Source: Gordionus sp. m RMFG-2023
Lineage: Eukaryota; Nematomorpha; Gordioida; Chordodea; Parachordodidae
DNA length: 64,000 nt
Assembly: GCF_954871325.1 (NCBI RefSeq)
Contig: NC_088776.1
Coordinates: 29,374,508 to 29,438,507 of the forward strand
Direction: 5' to 3'
Within the stretch, counting starts at the first letter, position 1. The number at the start of each line of letters is the position of its first letter. Under the pieces are notes generated by a model. The model saw only the letters and a list, made by a program, of their open reading frames with translations. It made no database searches and was not told the DNA's origin. This document shows positions 45,643 through 57,124 of this stretch, piece by piece. A program made the translations under genes and the position numbers.

Positions 45643-48092
45643 CAGAGTTTACATGTCTCCCCCCATCAGCGGAAGACTCCTGCAATTTTTTAGTTTACAC
45701 GCAGACATCTCACTCCCGCAAAACTACCGCAATAGGAATCTCCCTCAAAATTCTACCGCAATTTTTTAATATCTCCCGCACAATTTCTTTTTAGCATTTT
45801 AATGTTTTTATTATATAAATAATAATTTTGAGAGACAGTAATTGATTATTTTTATATTTTTAAAATAAATGTTAAATATTTATTCTAAAAACATGTCTAG
45901 TTTGTAAATTTCTTTCTATCCTGTTTTATTTATATCCAATAATAAATCAACATCATTCATATTTTATCATTTTCAGTGTATATAACAATAGAGATCTTGG
46001 CGCTTAATTATCACGTTCAGGTTAAATTAAATATATAAAAAAATAATATTATACTGATTTCAATGATACTGATAATTATTTTATTTATTATAGTTCAATC
46101 ACATTATTAATAATACAGATGCAACTACAGTTGCGGAAATAATTTAAACCTATCCTATCATTACAATATGGGTAGAATATTTTCCCCATAATATTTAACG
46201 ACTCCAATATAAGTTTAAACTTTATTTGTGCTAGAACAAAAATGAGCAAGGCTATCACAAATGTTTTATGACCTGAATCCAGGAGGTCAATTCTAGAAGA
46301 TTTGAAAGGTCGACATCCATATACAATTTTAACAGATGCATCTAATAAGGGAAATATTAAAACATTTCCCTTGATCCTTAGCTATTTCAACAAGAATAAG
46401 GGTATTTCAATAAAACAGTAAAAAATTTCCTCGGATAGTAAAAAATCTAGCGATATTTTATTAACCACATAATAATAAATAGAGCTGACTCAGGGTTATC
46501 AATGAGTTGCTTGTCATCTTTCTGCGCTGATAATTCCTATGTAAATTTTGTCAAAAACCAAAGTGTATTTACCGAATTGAAGCAGCACAATAATGACTAA
46601 ATACCAATTGGCTGCATATGCCATATACTACATAATTCTTGCTAGAAGGCAATGAATGTATTATCTGTGGATGTCGAAAGATGAAATGTTTTAACGAATT
46701 TAGTTCATCAACTAAAAGATGAGTTTGTGGAGTGGTCTGACTTGGAATGGTGTGAGTTGTTGCGACATGCCCCTATCAGGTGGTTATCATCGATAGAATT
46801 TTAAAATTTTACCAACCTTTAAAAATTACTTCTTAAATAGAGATGATAAAATTTGCCATGAAATTCTAAAAAAAATTTTCAAGGATGAAATGACAGAAGC
46901 ATATTTAGGAATGATTTCACATGTAGGAAATCTACTACATGCTATTAATATTCAATTGCAATCAAAAGAATCTTTATTAATGAAGATTCACAAAATTATG
47001 CTGCAGCTGTGTTCATCTTTACAGTTAAAAATTGATAATAAATTTTATGCCGCTATTGCTAAAAATATTATATTAAAATGTTCAAATAATACTCTAATTA
47101 ATGTATTTTTAAAAGAAGCAATTTTTATTAAGACAATTTTAGAATATTTGCAATCAAAATTTGATTTTAATAATTCTATTTACAAATGTATAAATATCAT
47201 GACCTTGGAACAGAACTAGCAATTGATGGTTTTATAATTTAATAAATATATTAAAAATACCGATAAACATTGATGTCTTGTTTTAGGAGATTGTAATTCT
47301 CTCTATATTTTATGATTTGCTAGGATATTTAAAGTTAGATGATCTAAAAACAAAGGAGGAATCGTAATAACGATTAATCCCCATGCTTGGAAAAAAGATG
47401 CGAGTATGTTTTCTCCACCTCGACTGCCTGGAGAAAGGAGAGAAATCGGATTGCTCTAACGACATTAGAGGCTGAGCTAATGGTTAAACAAAATTATAAA
47501 TGCCATGCCAACAATTTTATAAATATTTTAAAAACGACTGTAAACGTTTAGTGGAGCACATTTTTGAGGAGTGCCTGGAGAAAGGAGAGAAATCGGATTG
47601 CTCTAACAACATTAGAGGCTGAACTAATGGTTAAGCAAAATTATAAATGCCATGCCAGCAATTTTATAAATACCTTAAAAACGACGGTAAACGTGTTCCA
47701 ATTTAAATCTCAAATAAAATATAATTAATATCATAATATTTAATTATCCATATTTTTTTTTATATTTTATAAAATCTTTTTAATATTTTTTAACATTGTA
47801 AAATTAAAATCGTTTGTTTTTTATAAAATTAATATATTTTAATAATAAAGATAGTATTTAAAAAAAATTGTCTCATACTATAGTTACCTATTTTGAAAAA
47901 TAGTTACCGACTTTGTATTAACATAAAGTAATTATCAAAAATAATAGGCGGATAACTAAGTCAATTCAATATCTGATCGAAGGCCTGCAAAATATTTTTA
48001 GCAATTTTTATATTTCTACCGCAATTTTAATATTATACCCGCAAAATACCAAAATTCTCCCGCAATTTGAAAATTTTGACCTGGCAACCCTG
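45643..48092 (+). mobile_element. hAT transposon family D, copy 1
   Basis: The right end is CTGGCAACCCTG and the left end CAGAGTTTACATGTC, a diverged form of the CAGGGTTGCCATGTC seen in copy 2. The flank GTTATGAT occurs at 45635-45642 and 48093-48100 and is part of the tandem-array unit, so the element landed inside the array. Both subterminal regions carry many CTCCCGCAATTTT-like motifs. Its transposase (46241-47700) is broken by stops and shifts. Confidence 0.85.
46241..47700 (+). pseudogene. hAT-D transposase, copy 1
   Basis: Pieces: MSKAITNVL and TILTDASNKGNIKTFPLIL (46241-46380); GCICHILHNS-like and NVLSVDVE (46610-46680); an open stretch 46890-47219 with EAYLGMISHVGNLLHAINIQ and KFYAAIAKNIILKCSNNTLI; then LEKGERNRIALTTLEAELMV. 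The TDASN and CHILHN blocks are typical of one hAT group. The segment 47425-47571 is tandemly duplicated at 47572-47697 (147-bp unit, from TGCCTGGAGAAAGGAGAGAA), a duplication absent from copy 2. Confidence 0.65.
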
Positions 48093-49859
48093 GTTATGAT
48101 GTCAATTATCAGTTTAGTCATATTTTTTAGGTTTTTTGGGTTTAAAAATTATTTTATTTTTTTATTCATTTTGTGTGAACTAACTTATATCAATACAAAA
48201 TGAAAAAAATTTAAGTTTCCATCATTATTTTTGGAGTTATGATGCCATTTAAGTTTAGTAATTTTTAGATTTTTGGGATTAAAAATTATTTTATTTTTTT
48301 TGACTCATATTGTGCAAACTAACTTATATAAAAATGAAAAAAAATTTAAGTTTCTATCATTCAGTTTCATATTAATATCTAGCCATAATGGCACTATATG
48401 CGACCATAAATACGAGAGTTTTAAGGTTGAGTTAACAATGTCTCATCTTCCACCACGTTTAATAACCCGTAAAATTTGTCTAAAATCTCTGCCAAAATAA
48501 TAATTTTACAACCAAACGGCTTATTCAATTTGATTATATCCTGGAATGGCCTCTGCTTCGAATATATATTTATGAGTCATCGATATTTTGTCCCATATTA
48601 TAATTATTGTCTTATCAATTCCGCTATTTGGCTATGTTAAGGGATATTGCATGAGAAACTTTCATGAATATTTAGAGGGATGTTCAAAAGTGAATGTGCA
48701 ATGCGACCTTTATGAAGATGAGTTGAAGAAAAGCCAGAAGATGCAACAGCGATTGCAATTTTTCCATAAGTTCTTAAGTCATATAAAATTGTATTTAATA
48801 TATATGATTTTCCAGTACTCCCAAAACATTCTATAAAAAATAAATTATGGAATAGAGAGGAAGTTAAGGACATCATTTTGGAATAGATAACCATTTTGAT
48901 CATGATTAAATAAATTTAGTTGGCTAAATATTTTTTATGCATATCATCGGCATCATTGGAAGTTTCCTCCCGAATAAGGTGACCGCTAATATAAACTGTA
49001 GCAGATGGAGATTGAGTGTATAATAAATGGATAGGTATTCCCAAAAAATCCTTAAGAGATTTACCAATTAAAATCAAAATTTGATTAATGTGACATATCG
49101 CAAGATTTTCGCTGGGCTATCCAGCTGTGGTGGTCTTTTCTTGGCAAAATCTTCACAAAGGAAATATTTAAAAGACATAGAGCGACAGGATCTCTAGGCT
49201 CAAAATGTAATAAAATAACAGAAAATAACTGGAGCAATTGTTATGCCATCTTAAAACAATGGTTCCATTTGATCATCAGATATTACCACGTCGAATACAT
49301 GCGTCCTTAAAAGTATTACTGACAGGGTTGCCATGTCTTCCCTTCCATCAGCGGGAGACTCCCCCAATTTTTTAGTTTACACGCAGACATCTCAGACCCG
49401 CAAAACTACCGCAATTGGAAATCTCCCGCAAAAATCTACCACAATTTTTTAATTTCTCCCGAAATTTTTTATAAAAGTATTTTAACGTTTTTAATATATA
49501 AATAATAATTTTGAGAGACATTTATTGATTATTTTTATATTTTTAAAATAAATTTTAAATATTTATTCGAAAAACATGTCTAGTTTGTAAATTTCTTTTT
49601 ATGCTGTTTTATTTTTATCCAATAATAAATCTTTCATTCATATAGTCAGTACAGGGGAGTATATCTACATCGATTGCAATACAAAAATATTCTCAAAAAT
49701 AATAAATAATACAGATGCAACTACATTTGAAAAATCGTATACATCTATCATGTAGTTCAACATTCACAGAGCTATATCATCACAATGTGGGTCGAATCTT
49801 TTTCTCATGATATTTAATCACTCCAATATAAGTGCAAACCTTACTTGTGGCAGAACAAA

Positions 49860-51130
49860 AATGAGCAAGGCTATCACAAGTGTTTTAGTACCTAAATCCT
49901 AGAGGTCAATTCTAGACGATTTGAAAGATGGGCATCCATATGCAACTAACAGATGCATTTAATAAGGGAAATATTAAAACATTTCCCCCTTCGCTATTTC
50001 AACAAGAATAAGAATATTGCAATAAAACTGTTAAAAATTTTTCCTCGGGTAGTGAAAAATCCAACAATGTTGCCAGCCACATAATGGTAAATATAGCTGA
50101 TTCAGGGTTATCAATGATTTGTATGTCAGCTTTCTGCGCTGATAATGCCTCTGTAAATTTTGGCAAAAACCAAAGTTACCGAATTGAGGCAGCATGATAA
50201 TGAATTAATACCAATTGGCTGTATATACTACATAATTCTTGCAAGAAGGTAATGAATACACTATCTGTGGATGTCGAAATAATTGTGATGAAATGTTTTA
50301 ATGAATTTAGTTCATTAACTAAAAGAGTTAATGAATTAAAAGAGTTGGTGAAGTGATGTGAGTTGTTGCGATATATACCTATCAGGTGGTTGTCATTAAT
50401 ACTTGCCATCGATAGAATTTTAAAATTTTACAAACTTAAAAAAACTTCTTAAATAGAGATTTTAAAAGCTGTCCTAAAATTTTGAAAAATTTTTTCGAGT
50501 ATGAAATGACAGAAGCATATTTGGGATTCGTTTCACATGTAGGAAATCTACTTCATGTAATTAAACAAAAATTCACAAAATCATGCTACAGCTCTGTTCA
50601 TCTCTACAGTTAAAAATTGTTAATAAATTTTATGGCGCTATTGCTACAAATGTTATATTAAAATGTTCAAATAATACTATAATTAATACATTTTTAAATG
50701 AAGCATATATTTTTATTAAGACAACTTTAGAATATTTACAATCAAAATTTGATTTTAATAACTCTATTTACAAATGTATAAATATTATGACCTTGGAACA
50801 GAAACCAACAATTGATGGTTTTTATAATTTAATAAATATATTAAAAATACCGAAAACATTGATGTCTTATTTGAGGAGATTGTAATTTTTTCTATTTTTT
50901 ATGATTCGCCAAAATTCTTAAAGTTGTCTAAAAGCAGAGGAGAAATGGGTAGAATTTTTTCGTAATAACGATAAATCCCCATGCTTGGAAAAAATATGTG
51001 AGTATGTCTTCTCCTTACCTCATTCTAATGCCTCATCCGAGCGCATTTTTAACCTGATGAGGACTGCCTGGATAAAGGAGAGCAATCGGGATTGCTTTAA
51101 CAACATTAAAGGCCGAGCTAATGGTTAAAT
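49860..51130 (+). pseudogene. hAT-D transposase, copy 2, + strand part
   Basis: It parallels copy 1: MSKAITSVL near 49861, broken TDA-NKGNIKTFP text, and an open part 50583-50885 with LQLCSSLQLKIVNKFYGAIA and YKCINIMTLEQKPTIDGFYN. The C-terminal dimerisation motif SSERIFNLMRTAW then appears across frames near 51020-51070. Several stops and shifts; inactive. Confidence 0.6.
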
Positions 51131-51589
51131 AAATATATAATATGTCATGCCAGGAATTTTATAAATATCTCAATAACGACGGTAAACATTTAGTTCTATT
51201 ATTTAAATCTCAAATAAAATATAATTAAGTTAGCAATGTAGCTATAAAATTTATTGTCAATTATTAACTGTAAAGATGAACACATCTTCAGCATAATTTT
51301 GTGAATCTTTATTAAGATTCTTCTGATTGCAACTACACATTAACTACATGTAGTAGATTTCCTACATGTTTAATCATTCCTAAATATACCTCTGCCATTC
51401 ATTAGAAAAAAAAAATTTCAAAATGTTAGGACAGCTTTTATAATCTTTATTTAAGAAATATTTTTTTAAAGGTTTATGAAATTTTAAATTCTATCGATGG
51501 CGGGTATTAGGAACATATCGCAACCAACATTGTGCTGACTCAATTCTGTAAATACATTTTGTTTTTACCAAATTCACTGAAGCATCAGA

Positions 51590-51871
51590 TCAGAAAGTTG
51601 ACATGCAATTTATTGATAATCTCGAATCTGCTATATTTACTATTATATGGTTAGCTATGTCTTTGGATTTTTCACTATTGGGGAAAAAATTTAATATTTT
51701 TATTGAAACGACCTTAATTTTGTTGAAATAGCGGAGAATCAAGGGAGATATTTTAATATTTCCCTTATTAGATGCATCTGTTAGAATTGCATATGTAGGC
51801 CCATCTTTCAAATCGTCAAGAATTGACCTTCTGGATTTAGGTCTTAAAATATTGATGATAGCTTTGCTCAT
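51590..51871 (-). pseudogene. hAT-D transposase fragment, minus strand
   Basis: Open for 93 codons: MSKAIINILRPKSRRSILDD, then YAILTDASNKGNIKISPLIL and HIIVNIADSRLSINCM. This is the best preserved version of the family's TDASNKGNIK block in the window and lies in the inverted segment of copy 2. A matching inverted fragment is at 57550-57780. Confidence 0.65.
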
Positions 51872-52954
51872 TTTTGTTCTACAAGTATAGTTTTCATTTA
51901 TATTAGAGTCGTTAAATATTATGGGGAAAAGATTCTACCAACATTGTGATGATAAGTTTTTCTGTGAATGTTGTACTACAAGATAAGTGATTACAATTGC
52001 CGAAACTGTAGTTGCATCTGTATTATTTCTTATTTTTGGAGTACCTTATTATGTATTTAAACGTAATAATTAAGCGCCTATCACTATAATGTTATATACA
52101 CACTGTAGATTTCCAATTGCGGTCGTTTTTTGGGACATTGGCATAAAATATATTTTTAATTATAAAATTAAAATCGTTTTTTTTGATAAAATTTTATCTT
52201 GTTTACATTCTAATATATTTTAATTAATCAAGATGTTATTTTATTTTGAAAAATAGTTATCGACTTTGTATTTATATAAACTAATTATAAAAAATAATAA
52301 GCGGATAATTAAGTCAATTCAAAATCCCGGCCGAAGTCCCGTAAAAAATTTTTTTTAGCAATTTTTTTATTTCTAAAGCAATTTTCATATTTCTCCCGCA
52401 TAATACCAATTATCTCCCGCAATTTGAAAATTTTGACTTGACAACCCTGATTACTGACAATCCCATTAAAGGGGCGTTGATCCAGCTACATAATTAAGTA
52501 AGAGTCTTAAATAAAAACATCACCCACTTTAGGAGAAACTGTACGTATACGACCAATAACCTTATCACCATCCCTTTGACGTTTTACCCATTGTTTATAC
52601 AGAAGTTTCCACACATAATATCTTACAAAATCTGCATAAATATATTGTCTGGCACTTGTGTCAAAAGCTATAATTTTAAACCATTCAGTTAATTTTGTAC
52701 CAGGAATTGTACTAAAAATATTGTTTAACTCAGCATTTGAATGAAAAAGGATCATTCGCGGATTGGGTAGATAAAGGTCTAATCGATATACTGTTGGAGG
52801 ATGATCCTGCATTTCATAATTCAGAGTACGCAATAGCTATTCTATGGATGATATATATCGAGTATCAATGAATTTTGTAATTTCATCAACATTATTAATG
52901 GAAAGAGTACAGTAGTTCTGACATGGCTTTTATAACAATACTTACGTCGTTTTT

Positions 52955-53150
52955 ATGGTTGAGCTAACAATGTCATTCATGATGCTATTTTACAGGGGGA
53001 TGCTGACACTTTTAGCAGAAGAATCATTTTCCATTACCAGTGGCCCAAGGCATATGCATGATCAGCTTTATCGGGACGCAATGACTATTGTACATTGCTT
53101 TGGTAAGCCGTCATTATTCATTATAAATTGGATGAAATTATGCATTAATT
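52955..53150 (+). pseudogene. Helitron Rep-region fragment, opposite orientation
   Basis: LLAEESFSITSGPRHMHDQL, then YRDAMTIVHCFGKPSLFI, matches the Helitron block SSFTGGPRYMHQRYQDAMAIVRHFGKPDLFIT. In a Helitron this block precedes the HPPxVxRL block, which lies at 52800 on the other strand. The two pieces are therefore head to head here: either an inversion or two separate copies. Confidence 0.65.
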
Positions 53151-53463
53151 ATTTCCTCTCCAGGCGATCGCCCAGATTTTGTCGCTTTTTTCATCAAAAA
53201 TTAAAATGTCAAAAAGGATTTGCTATTAATTTTCAGATACTCAAAATAATAATTAATCCTCATCATTTTATTAAAAAATTAGCCTAAATTTATATTGCAA
53301 GAAAAACTTAAAAAAATATAAATTGAATATAAGTTTCATCAATATTGAATGGCATTTTTGCAATTTAAATAGATAGCATTTTTTTTACTTTATATAAAGA
53401 TATAGATAGCCCTTATCAAATTCTTTGATAAATAAATTCGGAATTGCAAAACATACACTAAAT

Positions 53464-54606
53464 CATAGGCGTAGCCAGGATTTTCATAAGGGGGGGAATT
53501 AAAAAATTACTGGGGGCGGTAAGTATACATATTCATATTATTTATCCCACAATGTCTTTAAAATATATTTTCTGATGTCCTTATCAATATTTTATAGTTA
53601 TCTGTAAAATAGATTATTCGCTATATAGGTAAAAATTAGGTTAATGATGCTTACTACCAAGTGAATGTATGGAAATATTCTAAATGCCAACCTAATTTGC
53701 TAAATACCGACCAAAATTTACTAAAATGTAATAAGATCCTTATTATTTAATATATTAATACGGAATCACGTGGTCGAGTTCGGCCTACTATATATTATCC
53801 CCCCAAGGATGGAACCACCAAGTTAGAATAAGAAAAAAAACATGATCATTCCTGGGATTCGAACCCGGGAGCATGGGATAAGTAAACCAAGTTCTTGCCT
53901 ACTAGGCCATAGAGGCTTTCCAGAAACCACGATTTTTCAAATATATATTATAAATATATTTGGTAATGCCTATCCAAATGAAAAATGAACAAAATTCAAA
54001 TTTGATAGATGGTACCTTAAGGTACCAAGCATCATTAACCTAAAAATTACTTGATTGTCATTTGATAATTAGATATACTGTAAATCTACGACATATAACA
54101 TTTCACTGTTTGTATTGTGCTTTAATATTTTTTTAATTTATGATTTAATTTTATCAATAGTTTTAAAATTATATTTACCTTTTATTAAGATTAATAAATT
54201 AAAATTACTCACTTAAAAAATTATATTTGATATATTATATTATTTATTAATTTTATGGATCTATTATTAATAATTATAATACATTTCACTTCTGTCTTAA
54301 GACTTATCTTTGGCTTATATTCCATTTATTAAAAAACATTTTTGGTTCATTTTATATATTTATAAATTTATTTTCCAAAAAATCTATAAATTATGATGAA
54401 TAGTTTTATAAAAAAATATCAACTTTTACATTCTTTCTTATAAATTATTATTTAAGATATATGCATAGATATTTGATAGTCAGGGAGTGGGGGGAGGACT
54501 AAGGGGGATATTTTTTATTAGCTAAAAATGATATTTACAAAAAGTGATAAATTTCTGAAGGGGGGGGGGGGAATTTCCCCTTGCCCCTCCCCTGGCTACG
54601 CCTATG
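53464..54606. mobile_element. hAT-type MITE, TIR CATAGGCGTAGCCAGG
   Basis: The ends CATAGGCGTAGCCAGG and CCTGGCTACGCCTATG are perfect inverted repeats, flanked by the perfect duplication CACTAAAT (53456-53463 and 54607-54614). G-rich stretches lie just inside each end (a G12 run near 54560). It carries no transposase. A tRNA-like unit lies within it at 53833-53916. Confidence 0.9.
53833..53916 (-). repeat. tRNA-derived SINE-like unit (pol III boxes and T8 stop)
   Basis: On the minus strand, TGGCCTAGTAGG fits the pol III A box and GGTTCGAATCC is a perfect B box about 37 bp later. CCGGG and CCCAG form a T stem with one mismatch. A run of eight T follows at 53840-53833, a typical pol III terminator. 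The acceptor-stem halves (GCCTCTA and GAATGAT) do not pair, and the D and anticodon stems pair poorly. It is therefore a tRNA pseudogene or SINE head, not a working tRNA. Confidence 0.6.
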
Positions 54607-54614
54607 CACTAAAT

Positions 54615-55130
54615 TTATGTGAAAAACAAATAACTTAATATAAAAAAACAATTAATTTTCTAGATATCATTTTAAATGATCATAATACAAAAAATGATGC
54701 AAACATTAATCATTATAAAAAATAAATTTTGTTAGAATTGTTGCAGTGAACACAATTTCAATTTATATATTTCTCCATAATTTTTGGGATAAAACTAGGT
54801 AAGATTTGTTATTTCTTATAATATAATTTTGTCATGATTCTCTAATAAGTGGTTTGCCTAAGCCTTTCCAGCTTCTCTTATTACGAATTCACGTATTTAT
54901 TTTGTATATATATATATATACTAGGAGTTAATCCATAGACTAATTGGTAAATCAGAGAATTCCCCTTCATTTGATGATAAAATAATAAGAAATTTAACAA
55001 TCTCCAGGCTTGGGAAAAATTTTTCAAAATTATCATGGGTTGGACTGGGGTTGGAAATATTCCTCAAAATTATTGACTTGGACCTGGCTTGGGAAACTCT
55101 TTTACAAATTATTATGGGCCGGTGTAACGT
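54615..55130. other. AT-rich spacer and GC-rich repeat block
   Basis: AT-rich up to about 54960, with a short (TA)n run at 54907-54921. GGGTTGGACTGGGGTTGG and GGACCTGGCTTGGG motifs at 54995-55130 resemble the arms of the GC-rich MITEs and resume after the insertion at 55132-56146. No gene. Confidence 0.45.
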
Positions 55131-55131
55131 G

Positions 55132-56146
55132 ATATTTTAACTTAAATTTAAATAAACCTCTTTAGTAATACTGACATTTATGATTGACGTTATAATAATA
55201 TTTTATTAAAATATCATTATAAAATTTATTACTATTGACATTTATGACTGACATATATTCGTTAAAAGTTTCTATTATTTAGTAATACTGTCATCTATGA
55301 CTGACATGTAATGTTAAAAGTTTCTATTATTTAGTAATAGTGACATTAATGACTGACATGTAATCTTAAAAAGTTTATATTATTTAGTAATACTGACATT
55401 AATGACTGACATGTATGTTAAAAAGTTTCTATTATTTAGTAATACTGACATTAATGAATGACAGGTGATGATTAAAGTTTATATGCTTAGCATATTGACG
55501 CTTATGAGTGATAAATAATTAAAATTTTCTAATATTTAAATTTATGAGATAGATAATATTTTAATTTCTGATATTTAGTTATATTAACATCTAAGTTTTA
55601 TTCTCTACCTTTTTAAATATTTTTATACCTATAAATAATTTAACGTCGAAAAAGTCATAGCTTAATTTTAAAAAAGTTTGATCGAAATCTATATACACAT
55701 GGTAGGTTAAGTTTATTCATATTTAAACATAATTTACATATCATTCATCAAATAATTCAATATCGAACTTTTTAGAAAAATATCTATTAATAAAAAATAT
55801 AAAAAGCTATATAATATAAATTAGCAATTGAATAGGACTTAACTCATTAAAAAGATGGCTAACTATTGTTGTTTTTTTATAAAAATAACTATTAATAAAA
55901 ATATAAAATGCAATAAATATATTGTATAAATTCGCGATTGAATAACAGTTAAGAAAAAGATGAAGTATTAAAAAAAAATATAAAATGCAATAAATATAAT
56001 TTAAATTTGCAATTGAATAGAATTCAACTTATAAAAAGGATGTCAAACTATTGTACTTTTTATAAAAATAGCTATTAATAAAAATATAGAGTACAATAAC
56101 ATTTAACATAAGTGAAAAAGGGAGTTAATGAATCACGCTACACCGG
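55132..56146. mobile_element. Non-coding element, TIR CCGGTGTAACGTGAT, with tandem arrays
   Basis: The left end CCGGTGTAACGTGATATTTT and the right end, inverted CCGGTGTAGCGTGATTCATT, are inverted repeats. The element splits a GC-rich repeat (GGGCC... resumes as GGGCTAGG). Inside are about six copies of a ~55-bp unit (55165-55500: TTTCTATTATTTAGTAATAC then TGACATTAATGACTGACATG) and three to four copies of a ~110-bp unit (55780-56100: AATAACTATTAATAAAAATA and TAAATTCGCGATTGAATA). Target duplication is ambiguous. No open frame. Confidence 0.6.
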
Positions 56147-56399
56147 GCTAGGAAGAAATTTTCAATATTATGGGCTGAGCTGGGTTGAGAATTTTTTTTT
56201 AAATTATAAGGACTTGGATGGAAATTTTTTCCAAATTTTGTGGGTTTGGACTTGTCTTGGGATTAATGTTAAATGTTAGTCTTATGTAATCAGTAATATT
56301 TTAACAAAGAATTTTAATATGGGGTAAAAGCTAATTTATATTTTGACTCAAAAAATAGTTTTCACTCTTAGCCCTAATGGATGGACTCAATGGCATTGG

Positions 56400-57060
56400 T
56401 TGAACTTGACCTGAATGGGGGAGGGGGTTAAAAAGTATAAAAATTGGAAATTTTTAAATAAAAGGTAACATCTATTGAAAAAGAACAAATAAAATTCTCA
56501 TTCTCCATCATTTTTGACAGGCTATGCTAGATCGGGAGGCCAAAGAATATATAAAAAAATTAGATTTTATATTCATTCTTTTAATAAAAATAAATAAATA
56601 TGATTTTATATAAATTCTTTTTTAAAATGAAAAGTAAGCAAGATTTTAGAACATTTAGGGTGAAAAAATTAAAATTTTATATCATAAATTTAATAATGAA
56701 ATAATATTTAATGACCTTTTATTTGACACATGTGTCAATATTTTGAGTTAATAAAAATATTCTAGCCCCCCAAAGACCTAGATTCTTTCACTTAGATTAA
56801 TGACTACTATCAAATTATAATTATATTAGCATTTATCTGATGCCTATATCAATATTTTGTGTTGTAACCCAGACCTGCACCAACCCACTTAGAATAATAA
56901 TTATGATTAGTCAAGATATAATGAACACCTTTTATTTAATACCCATATTATTATCTTGTGTTGATAAAAATATTCCTGACCCCACAAACCCTAGATTACC
57001 AATCGAAAGGGAATGCCTGTCCTTCTGATGAATAGATCTTTTGATTAGCGCTTGATTGAT
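56400..57060 (+). repeat. Satellite-like repeat as at 1340-1620
   Basis: The CCTTTTATTTGACACATGTG, AATATTCTAGCCCCCC and CCCACTTAGAATAATAATTA boxes recur at about 130-bp spacing from 56690 to 57060, with a more diverged part before. Frames read from it (56840-57028) are not genes. Confidence 0.5.
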
Positions 57061-57124
57061 ACCTATATTGAACATATATACTTTCCTAAGTTCAACAAAA
57101 AATATTCGAGTTCTTCCTCAGAGC

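Larger units (their letters stand above)
44880..48370 (+). repeat. Tandem array of 125-143 bp units, split by a hAT
   Basis: Units start AAGTTTCCATCAATATTTTT (variants) at about 44938, 45078, 45206, 45344, 45487 and 45612. After the insertion at 45643-48092 further units follow, with AAGTTTCC at 48213 and 48348. Each unit contains GGAGTTATGATGTCAATT, TTTAGTCATTTTTTTTAGAT and TTGTGTAAACTAACTTATAT. The array begins about 650 bp upstream of the ALG5 start codon. Confidence 0.85.
49323..52449 (+). mobile_element. hAT transposon family D, copy 2, with internal inverted duplication
   Basis: The ends CAGGGTTGCCATGTC and GACAACCCTG are flanked by the perfect 8-bp duplication ATTACTGA (49315-49322 and 52450-52457). 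The left 1.9 kb (49323-51220) parallels copy 1. The part 51230-52090 is an inverted copy of the segment around 49700-50650 (for example the MSKAIINILRPKSRRSILDD reading on minus from 51871), followed by a normal right end. The element is therefore a composite. Confidence 0.85.
48373..52945 (-). mobile_element. Helitron remnant, interrupted by hAT-D copy 2
   Basis: On the minus strand, from high to low coordinate: DEITKFIDTRYISS and HPPTVYRLDLYLPNPRM (52900-52740), then IAFDTSARQYIYADFVRYYV and VIGRIRTVSPKVGDVF (to 52507). After the inserted hAT (49323-52449) come TFKDACIRRGNI (49310-49275), FCEPRDPVAL-like text (about 49200), the PIF1-helicase Walker A FGSTGKSYILNTILY (48830-48790), IAIAVASSGFSSTHL, IIWDKISMTHKYIFEAEA (48605-48550) and DFRQILRVIKRGGR (48490-48450). 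This order is that of Helitron Rep-helicase proteins. The replication-initiator catalytic motif is not preserved, and frames are broken. Exact 5' and 3' termini were not recognised. Confidence 0.75.

Noticed and set aside
53846-53916. A functional tRNA gene
   Set aside because: The internal promoter boxes are good, but the acceptor stem does not pair and the other stems have mismatches.
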